Shown here piece after piece: positions 26,601 to 38,725 of a DNA stretch of 64,000 bases. The stretch comes from Struthio camelus (lineage: Eukaryota > Chordata > Aves > Struthioniformes > Struthionidae). The stretch's first letter is position 1; every line of letters begins with the position of its first letter. A program made the position numbers and the translations under genes. The notes beneath the pieces were generated by a model, which had not been told where the DNA came from, searched no databases, and saw only the letters and a program-made list of their open reading frames with translations. The stretch spans positions 39,721,817 to 39,785,816 of the forward strand of contig NC_090981.1 of the NCBI RefSeq assembly GCF_040807025.1, read 5' to 3'.

Positions 26601-29600
26601 TATTAAAGTACTTAGCTAATCATAAGAAGCCAGTTCTACCTGACTGTCTACTAGACACAAGAGAATGAACCTTGTAAAGCCTGGCGAAGCAATCACTGCT
26701 TGGCTGAGCGAGGCCTGGCTGGAATCCACCAAAATTCAATTCAGGACTTGATTTGGATCAGGTGCAAGGGAAAGAAGGATTTGTTCATTCTTGCAGTCTG
26801 CCAAATCTTTTTCCACACACGCGGAGCCAGTGTTCCACCATGCTGTGGACTCTAGCTGCCTCTGGAAGCTGAGCAGCATCAAATGTGCCGCTTACTCAGC
26901 AGAGGCAAGCCTCTGTATTTCAAGGTAATGTATTCCAGAAGAGACAGACCCAACGTCAGAGATGTTTTGGTGATGCAGATGACTGCTGGTGAGTATCTGC
27001 TCACAGAGATACTTCTCTAGCTATAGGCTAATCCTGGGCAGCAACAAATATGGGAAATGAAGCACCTGAATAGTATCTTTCTCCATCCGGCCTCTGCTGC
27101 TGAGGCTAATAAAAGGCTGCTGAACCTAGCAGAACCACAGAGAAGCACACAGCCTAATCTCTTTAGACAGGGTTACCTCTTCCACTGTGTTGTACTAACA
27201 ACATTATTGAAAAATAATACTAGAGGAAAACATGTTGTTCTCTAACAGGTTTGAGAAAAAGAAGGTGTTCAAGGTAAGCTTCTGTAAAATCATTCTCTTT
27301 TCAAACACAGCAGTAAACAGTTCTCTCATTTTAAGTAGAAATTCATGCTCAATAGGTGACAGTTACAACAAGCTCTCAAGTGGTTAAGTGAAAGATTCCT
27401 TGCGGTGTAGGGTTTTCTTTTAAGACACTTCAAGACTCGAATGAAAACTAGTACATAAAGACAATAGGCATAACACCTTTCTAATTCTTCCTAAGCATTC
27501 AATACACGGTTCTTCTCTTCCAGACTACTCTCCTAGCATGACTCTCTTACCTGGCTTTTTAAATTTAGGAATTAATGCTACAGCCACTTGATGTCACAAT
27601 TTTGCAACTATGAATGAACTTTATCTACGCCTTTTTTTTTCCTAGATGGTAAGAACTTATTGCTGAGAGATACTCTAAATTCTTCAAAACACTTTTGAAA
27701 GCCTACATGTTATTAAAAAGTGCACAGATATACATGCACACTGTATCCTCTAGAAGAGTTTTGGAGGAATTAATTTTAACTCCACAGCTCAGAGGAAAGA
27801 GAAATCATTTTCTTTTGTGCTGGGCTGAAATGCTATGCGATATAAATACAACGTCCAAACTTACCAAATTGCAGTCATAGCAAATGGCAAAAAAAAAAAG
27901 TTACTGAAAAGGTTTTGCTGAACTTCCTGGAGTTGCAGCAGGAAGTGATATTGATTTCTTCACCATATTCAGCTCTCATTAACTAGCTCAGTGCGTTTAC
28001 TGTTGTGAAAACAAGCATACAATTTGACTGAGGGAATGTTTCTTTTAGTAACTAACTAGAACCAACCAACTACAAGCCTTCCGGCAGACCAGATTGGGGG
28101 TTAAATTCTAACCTGATTGTGCTGACACAAATGAGGGATTATGTAGTTAGTAATTGCGTTCCAAAGAAAAGCATTTTTTTGGCTTAGCTGAACAAGTAAG
28201 AATTGTTCTTCTGGCTGATTCTTGTAATCAAGGGCAGGAATGAGTCAGTTCTCTTAAGAAAAAGTCCCTGAAAGCAATGGTCCTCAAGATGTCTTCCCAG
28301 ATTAACAGGGATGAACAACTGAGCAAACTCACAAAATTCTGGATCCAGAAGTGTTTTCTGCTATTCTGCAATATTTCAGATAACGTATGTAGCTAGAACC
28401 CAAAGTTCAAATCTAAGAATCTTCTAAAGATCTGCTAAATAAAATTATAAAACAGCGCTGCAGTTAGTTAACTTGATTTTGAAATAAAATAAGACTTTTG
28501 AAAGTAAACATTTTCTGTGAAATGTTCCACAAGTCATTAAGGCACAGATCTAAAGAGGGAATTAGATGCCTATATTCCACTTAAGTCATTACAAGTAGTT
28601 ACCTAAATAGGATACCCCTCTTTGGTTCCCATATTTATGCTCTCTCTTATTTGTTTCTCAATCTAAGCTTAGGCTATTTCTATTAACTGTCCTGAATTTT
28701 TGTTTTGGCCTCCTGGACAAATTTCAGGAAAATATTGACATTGATGATGATACTGCTCTGTTACTTAGCTATTTATGGTGCCAAAAGGTTAAGAACTGTA
28801 GTGGGGCAGGGGAATCGTCAGATTGCTCATCCATTCCACGCACTCTATTATCATCTTCATGTCTAAGTAGCTGTGGGAACAAGGTCAAGGCATTGCAGAT
28901 GAATTTGGAGGGGCTTTATCAGCAGGAAGGAAGCAAGGCAGAGACAGCTTCAGAAACTGGGAACAACTTGAGTTTCTAGCCAAATGAATGTATGGTTATA
29001 AGATATCTAGGAGGTGGAGTGATTACTGGCAGAGGATGTCTACAAGTTAGAGTGTGACTGTCAGGATACTGACAAAGCAGTATCCTGCTGTGTGCAGCCA
29101 TCCATTAGACAAGTGCCTAGGGTTGTCTCTGACAGAGGAAATCTTGAGTTTAGTACAATGCACAATGCCTTGTCCAAATAATCCTCAATTTTGTTTAGAA
29201 ATGATAAATTAAGCTAGAGAGTAATGTGGTGCACTGAGAATTTCTGCACCTAAAAGAACTATTTATTTCTTATCTACATAGAAATTTCATTTTTCTTGTA
29301 ATTCTTGAATAAAAGAGGAAAAGATTAAGGTTCAGTGGAATGCTAATGGAGTGGAAAAGGTGACTGGCGTATATTCTCCCAGACTCATTCATACACGCTT
29401 TCTTTTGTCTCTAATTACAAGCTGTAAGTTACATAGTCTGATGCACAGAGTTACAAAGATGAGATGCTGACATTCAGAGTAGGACAGTGATATTTCACAG
29501 ACTTGCAATAAGCAGTCTTGTGTACAGTGAGGAAACCCAACTGGTCAAACCCTATTATGAATTGTACGGTCATACCACGGTTTCAGATTCCAAGAGAAAA

Positions 29601-31119
29601 ACAGGAAGAGCTCATCTCCAAGAAATATCTATGACACTATGAATATACATGTTGCACAGCAGCATCTTGGCAGCTGAAGCTTCTGAAAGTCTAAAAACTA
29701 GTACTGAAGATAGTACTTGAAGGTGTTCAAGAGTCACTATTTCTTTCTTTATCAAGGATCCTCTCTTGCCCAGGATATTAAAACAGTGAAACTAGCATTC
29801 CAGCTATAAATTATTCCAAAGCCAAAGCCACTCTGTATTCAGGACTGCATTCTATTATTTATGTTCTTTAAAAGTGGAATTTCTTCTGCATATTTGACCC
29901 ACAGCACAGAGCCAGGTAACATCTGTGATGCTATGGGAAAATGAGCATAACTGATCCTCAACATATGCCAATGTAGCATTCAATGTTGATGGTTTATATG
30001 AGCAACTCTGTCAATTTTTTCCACTTCCCTGATCCTAAGGACAGTACAAGCTAATTCAGACCCTGGTGTAAATAAAGCTACCTGAGGCCAGCCGGGGAAT
30101 AAGGGTCTCAAGGGCTAGCCAGCACGTTGTGCCAGTCTGGATAGAGGCAGGATAAGCTGATGTAGAGCTGCCCCTACAAATGCTGGGTAGCTGAGAATGG
30201 CTGAGTGCTTTTACCGCTTTATTCCACTGCAGCACTAATGAAGATCACGGAGCAGGCATGAACATTTAACCCTCTATATGGGGCTCCTAAAAAACTGTTA
30301 TCTGTTTTTTGTTTCTCCTCCTGCATAAATCTCCCTTAAATATGAAAATGGGATATGGATGTAATTATCAAGCATATGTTACCATAAGTGTTAAAAAAGA
30401 CAGTGTATCTGCTGTCCTGTTACACGAACAGAAGGTGGTATTTCATAAATCTAACATGGAAAAATGGTTTTTCAGATTATGATCCAGAATGGGATAAATG
30501 ATGTGCTTTCATTATTAATTCCAAATGACTGACAAAAGAATTTAACTGCACCAATGGAATTTTAAAGACTGTACTGTATTTCAACCCACCAATAACATAT
30601 GATGCAAGTTAAAAATATGCAACCAATCAAAACATCTGAAAGCCCAGAATTTGAAATCCTGTGCGTTTTACGTTTCCACCTCTGATGTGGCATACGTTGG
30701 ACTCAGTATGCAAGTGACATATTGCTGAACATACAAAGTAAAATCCGTAATTCCATCTCAATTGCTCAGGACTTGTGTTCTGTTTTATACTACAAATAAA
30801 ATGTGATTGGGAAGGAATCCAAGATTACTTATATGAAGTTACTTCTAATCTGTTTTTCACTGATTGCACTACTATGCAGTTTCTGCTTTCTCAAAATTCA
30901 ACAGCTATCAGGGGAGGCTTGCATAAGGGCTGCTGGATGGGGACTGAACTTGTGAACAAGTAGGAGTACAATGAGAAATACTAACTGACTACAACAGTAA
31001 CTCCCTCAGGGTATGGCAAAGCTTCCTTTGGAGGCAGTGAAGAAGGGAAAAGCCAGATGTTCTCCTAGAGCATGAGGCATTTTGAACTCCAGAACTGTAC
31101 ATGCTTAGTCAGATATAGA

Positions 31120-31719
31120 CTATAAGTACTCTATTTGTCTAGAATCTGGATTCTGTTTGTTCCCTGAGGCATGACATACAAAAAAAATTCTCAGCAAAGT
31201 ATTATTCAGTCCTGGGATTAGCACCACGGGACAGGATACGTTGTGTGCATGGTGCAGGCAACAAAGTGTATCGTGATGTGGAATACGCAGGAGGGCCCGT
31301 GTGTCAGTGTGCTGGAGAAGGTGGTCCCTAGGGAAATCAGTCCCAGCCCATGCACTGATTGCTACAGGTTCAGATGACATCCTAAAACGTGTTTTGCTGT
31401 ACGTGTCCTCACATATGGTGCACGATTTTCTAGAAATATGATTTTTAGCGGATACTTCTAGCAGATTCAAAACCCAGCACTTCAACTCTATAACAAGGCT
31501 TGTGCGTTTGGGTGCAGTCCTGTTAAGGCCACAGCTCCCGTAAAACAGAGGCAAAGAAATGAGTAACTTTAAGTGGTCAATGCTATCACAAGGGAGTTCA
31601 TGTCTTGGTAGCACTTGAGGGTCATTGTCCCAACTGTAGCCAGCTCTTAGGTCTTTAACGGTAACCAGGCAAGCTCTTGTCAGGAAAGAGACCTGAACAG
31701 TTGTCTTCCCAAGTTGCAT
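31120..31719 (-). other. 199-codon open frame of unknown meaning
   Basis: The longest open frame of the window outside the CpG islands, on the ATG10 strand and starting about 490 bp after the ATG10 stop codon. The predicted product is cysteine- and histidine-containing (for example TLCCLHHAHNVSCPVVLIPG) with no recognisable domain, signal peptide or repeat. It could lie in the ATG10 3' UTR, be part of an alternative last exon, a relic of a mobile element, or chance. Confidence 0.2.
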
Positions 31720-32210
31720 TGCTTACCACTCAGGAGGGATTCCTTTGGTCTGTGTTTGTCTGATTCCTAGGAAAGTCTGCAGTAGCTTTGCTTCAGCTAA
31801 CCATAATCTGTCCTTCAGCTCAGAGGCCTGAAGGGGGGACAACAAACAGAAAATGGAGAAGGAATGAAATTCAGATCACTGCAGCAGAGTTATGCTAGGT
31901 AACACTATCGACCAGGTGCTGGAGGCACTACTAGAAAATGCTCCGACATAGCTGACACAGACGCCAGTATGTCAGGGACCTCCTGAAAGCCAGAAAGGGT
32001 GTTGGCAGTGTGCCACGCACGTCTCCTAGTGCAACCTTTCAGGGCAAAGTAAAAAAGGCAATAAGCAGCTCTGTAAGCAAATTGTCAAAAGGTGACTCCT
32101 AAATGAATGGAACCAAGAGCTCCAAAGGAGGTGATTTTTTGCCAGCTGTCCGTCTGATGTTCTTCTTGAATGGGGAGTGGGGACAGAAAAAAGGGTGATT
32201 TAATTCTCTC

Positions 32211-32334
32211 TTACCTTTCGATTAAATCAGCGTTTGTATTCTGCTCAGATGCTAGTTTTGCATAACTCAAGGGTAGATTTAGACCCACAACTGGGCCCAC
32301 AAAACTCAGCCATGATGTAATGTAATTTGTGCGT
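32211..32334 (-). CDS. ATG10: ATG10 terminal coding exon
   Basis: After the acceptor ...gtttttttctag the minus strand encodes [20 protein letters not shown] and then [20 protein letters not shown] with stop TAA at 32213-32211. Human ATG10 ends similarly with [25 protein letters not shown] and a short variable tail. The exon starts with one base completing the split AGA codon from the previous exon; the intron between them is only 273 bp. The stop codon lies inside GGTAAGAG, which is also a near-perfect 5' splice site, so splicing to a further exon that replaces the last residues cannot be excluded. Confidence 0.93.
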
Positions 32335-32607
32335 CTAGAAAAAAACAACAACAACAAAACCCCATAAACACATTATCTCAAACTTTTCTGAATTGCAGAC
32401 ACACCCGACAGTCATACAGTAATTTCAAATGAGGTTATTCTTTCACTTTATCTACACCAAGCTTATTTTGTTTTTCAGCTTTTAAGTGACAACCCAGGAT
32501 TTTATTCCACTTGGACCAAGAGAGTTGTCTTGACCATGTCTATTTCTCAGCTGATTTATTTTACATGCATCACATAAAGCCTCACAAAGCACATTAGTGT
32601 TTCTCAC

Positions 32608-32705
32608 CTATTCTCTTTCCGTGAACTGGTCAGTACAGAAGACATGAATTCATTAGTCCGGCAAGGATGTAGGACAAAAAATGGCTGCCCAAGTAAGGGG
32701 TGCTC
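32608..32705 (-). CDS. ATG10: ATG10 exon with the catalytic cysteine
   Basis: A 98-bp exon between acceptor ttccttcttag and donor GTGAGAAA. It encodes EHPLLGQPFFVLHPCRTNEF followed by MSSVLTSSRKEN and two bases of a split codon. The HPC motif corresponds to the active-site cysteine of human ATG10 (Cys166), which carries ATG12 as a thioester before transfer to ATG5 during autophagosome formation. The cysteine codon is at 32663-32661. Residues after TNEFM diverge from mammals, as expected for this flexible region. Confidence 0.96.
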
Positions 32706-35700
32706 CTAAGAAGGAAATTCAGCAGTTTTATTATTTGAAAAGGGCAACAGAAAAGACACAGTTTGCATTGGAAAAAGACAAAGCAAGGGCCACTTAATCC
32801 TTAATGCAATTTTTCTTGTTTCAGAATTTAACCCACTTTGTTCTTCTAATGATAAAGTCACTGACAAATTCATGTTTGAGAGCACATTCTCTTATCTCAA
32901 AAGAGATATAAGACTACCAGCCAGGTTATGTCACAGTGTTACCTAAAATGTAAAGGTTTTCAGAAGCAGCTCAAGTTACCTGTATCAGCACTACCTGAAT
33001 GCACGTGAGCAAAGCTACTGTGTAAACAATTGTTTGACCAAATGTAGTACATAAAACAAAGATGCTCCATCAAAAAGCTCTGTTACAGCTTTGACTCTTT
33101 ATCCTTGGATCTTGTTAAACTGGTGCTAGGACATAAATATGTAAGAGCCTGTAGCCTGTGAGGGGGAGCAAGAAGGATGCAGGAAGAGCCCTCGTGGTGG
33201 CTTTAACTTCCACGAGATGGGATGTCCTCATTTTAGGCTAGACTAACAGAAAAGGTCCAAAAATGCAGTTGTCTCCCAAGAATCCCAGCTAAAATCAGCC
33301 ACAAGAAAAAGAATACATCTAGTGACAATTAAGTGTGCAGTCAGACTCCCTACAGCATAAAAAAGACTTTCTATGTTCCTTTCCACCTTCACACTGCACA
33401 CGACGCTATTGAAAAGTCAATCCAACGCTCCATAAAGTTTTCACTTTCATCTCCAAAAGACATTCAAACAGAATATGTGTCCTGACTTAATCAAACTTGC
33501 ACTCAAAATGCAAAACCGTAACAGTGATCTCATCTGCTCTTACACTGGTGACACCACCAGAGCAGCACATCTGACTGTCTCACACTCTCTGCACTAGGGA
33601 AGTGATTTTCCTTTAATGCTGGTGAGGTCACTGTTACTGCTGCCACACCAAAATAAACAAATCCTACCTCATCCCCACACTCAATAAGGGGCATAAGCAT
33701 TTAATATAGCACTGTGGGGAACAGCTGGAAAGTGATTTCAGACAAGAAAGATGTCAAATATGAGACACCATGATAGCCTACTTACAAACGAACATAGACT
33801 GTGTTTAGCTGTCACTAGGCCCAGGACTGTGCCAGAGCTGAGAGGCACATGATACAGGGCAGAGGGGTGAGGAGAATTGGGTATGGACCATGACTAAAAG
33901 AGCAGCAGGATCACCACCCCTACACCGTGCTTTTCACTTAGCTGTGGGTGGCCAGTCCACTGTGCTATGCTGCTCTCAAGAGCCACAGCAGAGATGACTG
34001 AGGACTGATGTGATGGGTGCTTTACTTTAGGTAAAGGCCCTTTTCCTTAACTGCTCTCCTTGTGTTGGCTCTGTATTTGGATGGCAAAGAAGAAACTAAA
34101 ATAAGTTTATGCTCCTGAAGGGGCTTCCTTTGACCAGGTTGCTATAGTTGCAATTAGACTCCAGAAGTTCTGTAACTGCATTTTTTCTCAAGATCTAGCA
34201 CACTGCCTGCACTAAAGAGAAGATCCTGACAGACTTAGTCTTTCTGCTGTATAGTAAAAACTCTTTCTCCATCCTCCTGCATACAAACAAAAACCAAATC
34301 CTGTCCCACCAGATGTTTTCCGTCATCTTCAGAGACCAGGACATGTTCGATATCATTAAATATTAAATCACATCTCTTACAGTTGAAGGACACTTGGTTC
34401 TTATGCTGAAAACACACTCATGAGGACAAACCATTTTGTCTCTAAGAGAACTTTAAATAACTCCCAGAAGCTTCAGAGTATATAAAAAACAATGTTCAGA
34501 AAGCTTTGTTTTACATTTCAGTGCAAATGGATAACTTATGCAAGAATGCTACCATCTGCTGTCGGTAGTAGTGAACTGATGCTGTTTTCCATTGAAAAAA
34601 AAAATGACAGTTTACATTAAAAATCCTTTCTAATTGTCTGCTGGCTTAAATGAGCCTACATCTCTAAATCATGCTGGAAAAGACAGAGTTGGTGCCGATG
34701 GTATTCCTCAAAGATAGTAACAAAGATAGTTAACAATTTTTATGGAACTATTAAGCAGGGAAAAAAATTAGAGCAAGTAGCAATTTAAGCCAACTTCCTT
34801 ATATGAAGAAAGAGTGTAAAGAGAGAATACATGCTCCCTGAAAGAATGAAATGTCTTTAAATGTCTTAGTGCTCTGAACAAACCATAAAAACAATTTTCA
34901 GAGCTGACCATTCAAACAAGTTACTCCCAATTATCCTGTGACCTGGTCTTTGATTCTGTCCTGAGCTTCTTGCTTGAACAAATCACCAACAAGTGAAGAA
35001 TGGAGGCCAGAGCTGCTTTTTAAAAAATAGCTTATTAACTTTATATTCTGTATCTTTCTTCTTTTAGTTCTTTCTCCTCTTACAACACAGTAGAGTGAGC
35101 CTGAAAAACATCCCAAACTCTAACAATCAGATGTATATATAAAAAAGCAGAATGCATTGCTATTGGGTTTTTCAAAAGGGTAATGTCTGTGGTCCCGTCA
35201 TCACTGATATCAATCTATGGCTTAGGAGCATGGGATAGATACGAAATCTGCTCACACGCAGCATTCCCTGCAGTCTCTCCTCCAGTCTTCTAGGAGATGG
35301 AAAGGCACTTTCTTTCCTTCCTGATCCAGCAGATGTAAAGGGAGAGGTTTTTGCTACAGGACCAAGCTATCAGCTTCTGGGTTGATATTAAGGCTCCAAG
35401 CACATTTGGTCTCAGTTACTCAAAGCTTCCTCCTAGCTAGTCCTCCATGTTCTCCTTTGAACACTGTCAAGGGTTGCTTCCTACACTTTCTGAAGCAACA
35501 GCACTGCCAGAGTGATGTAAATCTCACTGTAATCCACAAAATTGCGAATTGTAAACAGGAAATGATCTACGATTTTTGTTAACTTCATGCTGCTCCTCAG
35601 CCAGGCTCTGAGAATGGCAGATGCACTAGAGCTGCCTACTTTCACATTCAAGAAGACAGAATTGCTTGGTTTCTGCTTAGCACAGTATCTTTGCAAACTA

Positions 35701-38002
35701 AGTGCTGTCAATTATTTGTTTACCTCTAATCCAGGAAACTGAAGTTCATTATTATACAGATCCTTCAGCAACTAAAGTCTGTAGGCATCATGTCAAGAAT
35801 AGTGGTGTCCAAAGTGGGAATTTTTCAATAAGCTTACTGCATGCATGTGCTTTTTCACCCTAAATAATAGGAATGAAATAGAAAGAATGCCATACTGCTC
35901 AGAACTGTTGAAAGCCTGAGAAATAGGAATATGCCACACGCTGCGTGTCTGACAGGAAAAGCACAAAAGCACAAGGGATTAAAAGAAATCCTGAGCCAAG
36001 GCCCATTAAGCAGGAGCCCACAAAAGCCTCTAAAAAGGGAAAAGGCTGAGGCAAGGAAGAATAGCTGTTGAGCGATCAGGGAAAACATTCTGCTAGCATC
36101 AGATCTGATTCAGTCAAATCCTAAATTCCAGATCCTGTATATAATGGCATCCCCACGAGGCTTAATGTATACTCAAGGTTAAATCACTGACACAGCATTC
36201 TGACGAGGAAGTAGCAGACAGCTGCCAATAAAAATGTAAGAGTTATCAAAACACTGAATTTTGGAATTGATAATGGGCTACAGAGGCTTTTTATTGCCAG
36301 GTCACCTGTTCAAATCTGGCAGAGGCTGCCAGTAGCTAGAAAACATTATTGTACAATGGCCATATATGCAATTGTCACGTTTTACACAATCAAACTGATA
36401 TTAATTAGTGCCCTTTGTTAGTAGTCATTGCAGGTGAGTTCAGAACTGAAGATAGTGCTTTATCTTGTCACACCCTAGGGTGTAGCCCAGGTAGGTCAGC
36501 CCTGAAGCACCCTGACAGGAAAAATCAGGAATCTTGCACTTTTACTACTCACCATATGCCCTGAGAGAGGGCTGCAAATCTCCAATACAATGAATCCCAA
36601 GTCCTTCTCAAACACTATCAAAAGTGTATCTTGCGAGAATGAAGGAAAGTTCGTGCTGCATCAACTTCATGAACATATTTACCATCCAATGCAGTCGCGT
36701 AATAGAATGATGATATTCCATGTGCAGTGAAATGTGTCTTGAGCTAAATACCACAGCAGCAATACTAGCCTTCAGCTACTCTGATCTGTGCATCAGTTAC
36801 ATGAAAAATATAAAGTCATACTGGGATTTCATGCAAAAATTCAATCTAAATAATAATAAAGTCTTCTCATGTTTTAGTTTAGAATTAATCTTTTCCCAAT
36901 ATGTCATATAGAAATACATTTTCAGAGCAATGTGTGTGTTTCAAGTCAATAATCACAATTACTCGCTGGCACTGTACAGAAAGAACCCATCTATGGGTTG
37001 CTCAGCTCTTTTGGACAGTAATGGGCTGATAGATGGAGACAGCTTATTTGAAATCAACAATATTACTTTCTTCATTGACTTATAATACTATCTGTTCAGC
37101 ACCATATATCATAATCCATCATACATCTGCCTATCCCTTCTGAGTCTGGTCCAACTTTCATGGGAAATAACTGAATTTTCACAAGCAGTAAAGAGCTCCA
37201 GTGAATCTGTAGGCCCAAAATTTTGCTTCGTTTACTTTCTGCAGAAAGACCTCTTTATTAGGTGACAACAAGAAAGATTTGTAAGGATGTTCAGTATCCA
37301 TTTCCATAGCTGTTACCTCAACTTCTCTCATACAAAACCACATAAGAGAGAGATTGATGAAAGATGTGGAATGTTTCATTGGGTAGTTTGAAAATGAATG
37401 CAGTTTTGTTTAGGGATGCTACCCAAGATTGAATGTGACTGAGCGCTGGCAGCACAACAGCTTACTGTTCGTTAGCTGAGCAACTAGAACCATCCGTGCA
37501 CATTTTCTGAGCTACCTTAGTTGTGAGGTTAAAGTCGCGAGCTTACACCTCTTTCACTGAGGTTCACATTAGATAGTGTGCCTGAGCCTTTTGCTACAGC
37601 AAAAAGAAACAGGCTACGCTACAGGCTCCCAGAGGACTGAAAAACACTTCAGTTTAGCAGCACCTTTCTCTATGTGTTTGTCAGGGATGTGTCTGTCAGG
37701 GACGCGAAGACTTGATCAGCTGTCTTTCACCCGTTCTGATATCGTTTATTAATGAAACTGGACTGTCCTTTCCGAGGTCACAGAGATTTAAAATGTAAAA
37801 ACATAACTTCCTCCCCTATCTTGTGCAGGGCCTATAACACAGTGAAATGTTAAACATGAATCTGAACAATGGCAAAAATCGGGTAGTTCCTAAGTACAAG
37901 CGTAATTAAGTACAAAACTTCCATTAGATTGGATTACGTCGGTTTATCTAGCAGTGCACGTAGGAAATATTATCAATGTTAGATCTAAATTAAAAATAAA
38001 CA

Positions 38003-38254
38003 TTACTTCAGGTAACGGGTAATTGGCTGCAGGTAGCTGTACTGTGTTCTGCTCTTCTCTTCCTCAGCTAGCAGGTATTTTGTTGTTGGTACATCTCTTG
38101 AAACAGCACCATTTATTTTCTCTGTCATAACTGGAGCTCTTCGAGTAGTAATGGCTTCTATTTTCTCCAGTGCTACATTAAACTGCCACAGAGCATCCAT
38201 CATAACATTTATGGCCTCTCCATTTATGATAGTGCAAGGGATTTGTGTCCAAAA
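38003..38254 (-). other. Coding-like open stretch inside ATG10 intron
   Basis: The minus strand is open from after a TAG near 38255 to TAA at 38005-38003, about 83 codons. Its composition is like a real protein: INGEAINVMMDALWQFNVAL, then EKIEAITTRRAPVMTEKI, and a tail QYSYLQPITRYLK. It predicts an acidic-basic helical segment. I do not recognise the family. There is no good acceptor upstream and no poly(A) tail downstream, so an alternative ATG10 exon is less likely than a relic of an inserted gene copy; chance remains possible. Confidence 0.25.
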
Positions 38255-38710
38255 CTACCACTGCCTTCATCCTGTTTGCATGATGTTGCTTTGAGAAAAA
38301 TCATTCATGGAGGGATGTCCAAACTTTCATGCAGAATACTACTACTGAAGGCCACGGCTAGCACCAGTCATTTGCTAGCAGTGTTCTAGCAGTGTTCAAA
38401 ATCCCAGTCATTGGGTCAGAAGAAGGCAGGATTAATGAAACTTGTTCCCCTTAATCTCTTTCATTTTGGGAAATGCAAATAGTGATGCAATAAATAAAAT
38501 TGCACGCCTTCCTCTTTTCACCATCTTAGAATTGTTAGGTTTAAAGTCAAGCCACCAATTTTTATTCATGCTTACTGAAACTAATGCCCATTTTTAAGTT
38601 AAAATCCTTCACCCAAGCTTATGATACTACAAGCACTTTATGTTCTTGAATTCACAAGCAATCTCCTTCTCATTCTTTATTTTTATATATGTCAATAATA
38701 ACTTTTTGTT

Positions 38711-38725
38711 GGGGGGGGGGGGGGG
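38711..38725. repeat. G15 run
   Basis: Fifteen consecutive G on the plus strand, directly readable. Prone to slippage and possibly quadruplex-forming. Confidence 0.9.

Larger units (their letters stand above)
21440..32210. other. Intergenic region RPS23 copy 2 - ATG10 (tail to tail)
   Basis: About 10.8 kb without an identified gene. It holds a CR1-like fragment (23150-23590), a T17 run (23679-23695) and an unusually long open frame at 31120-31719, each listed separately. The ATG10 3' UTR must begin at its right end; no AATAAA on the minus strand was found within the first kilobase after the stop, so the 3' UTR may be long. Confidence 0.5.
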
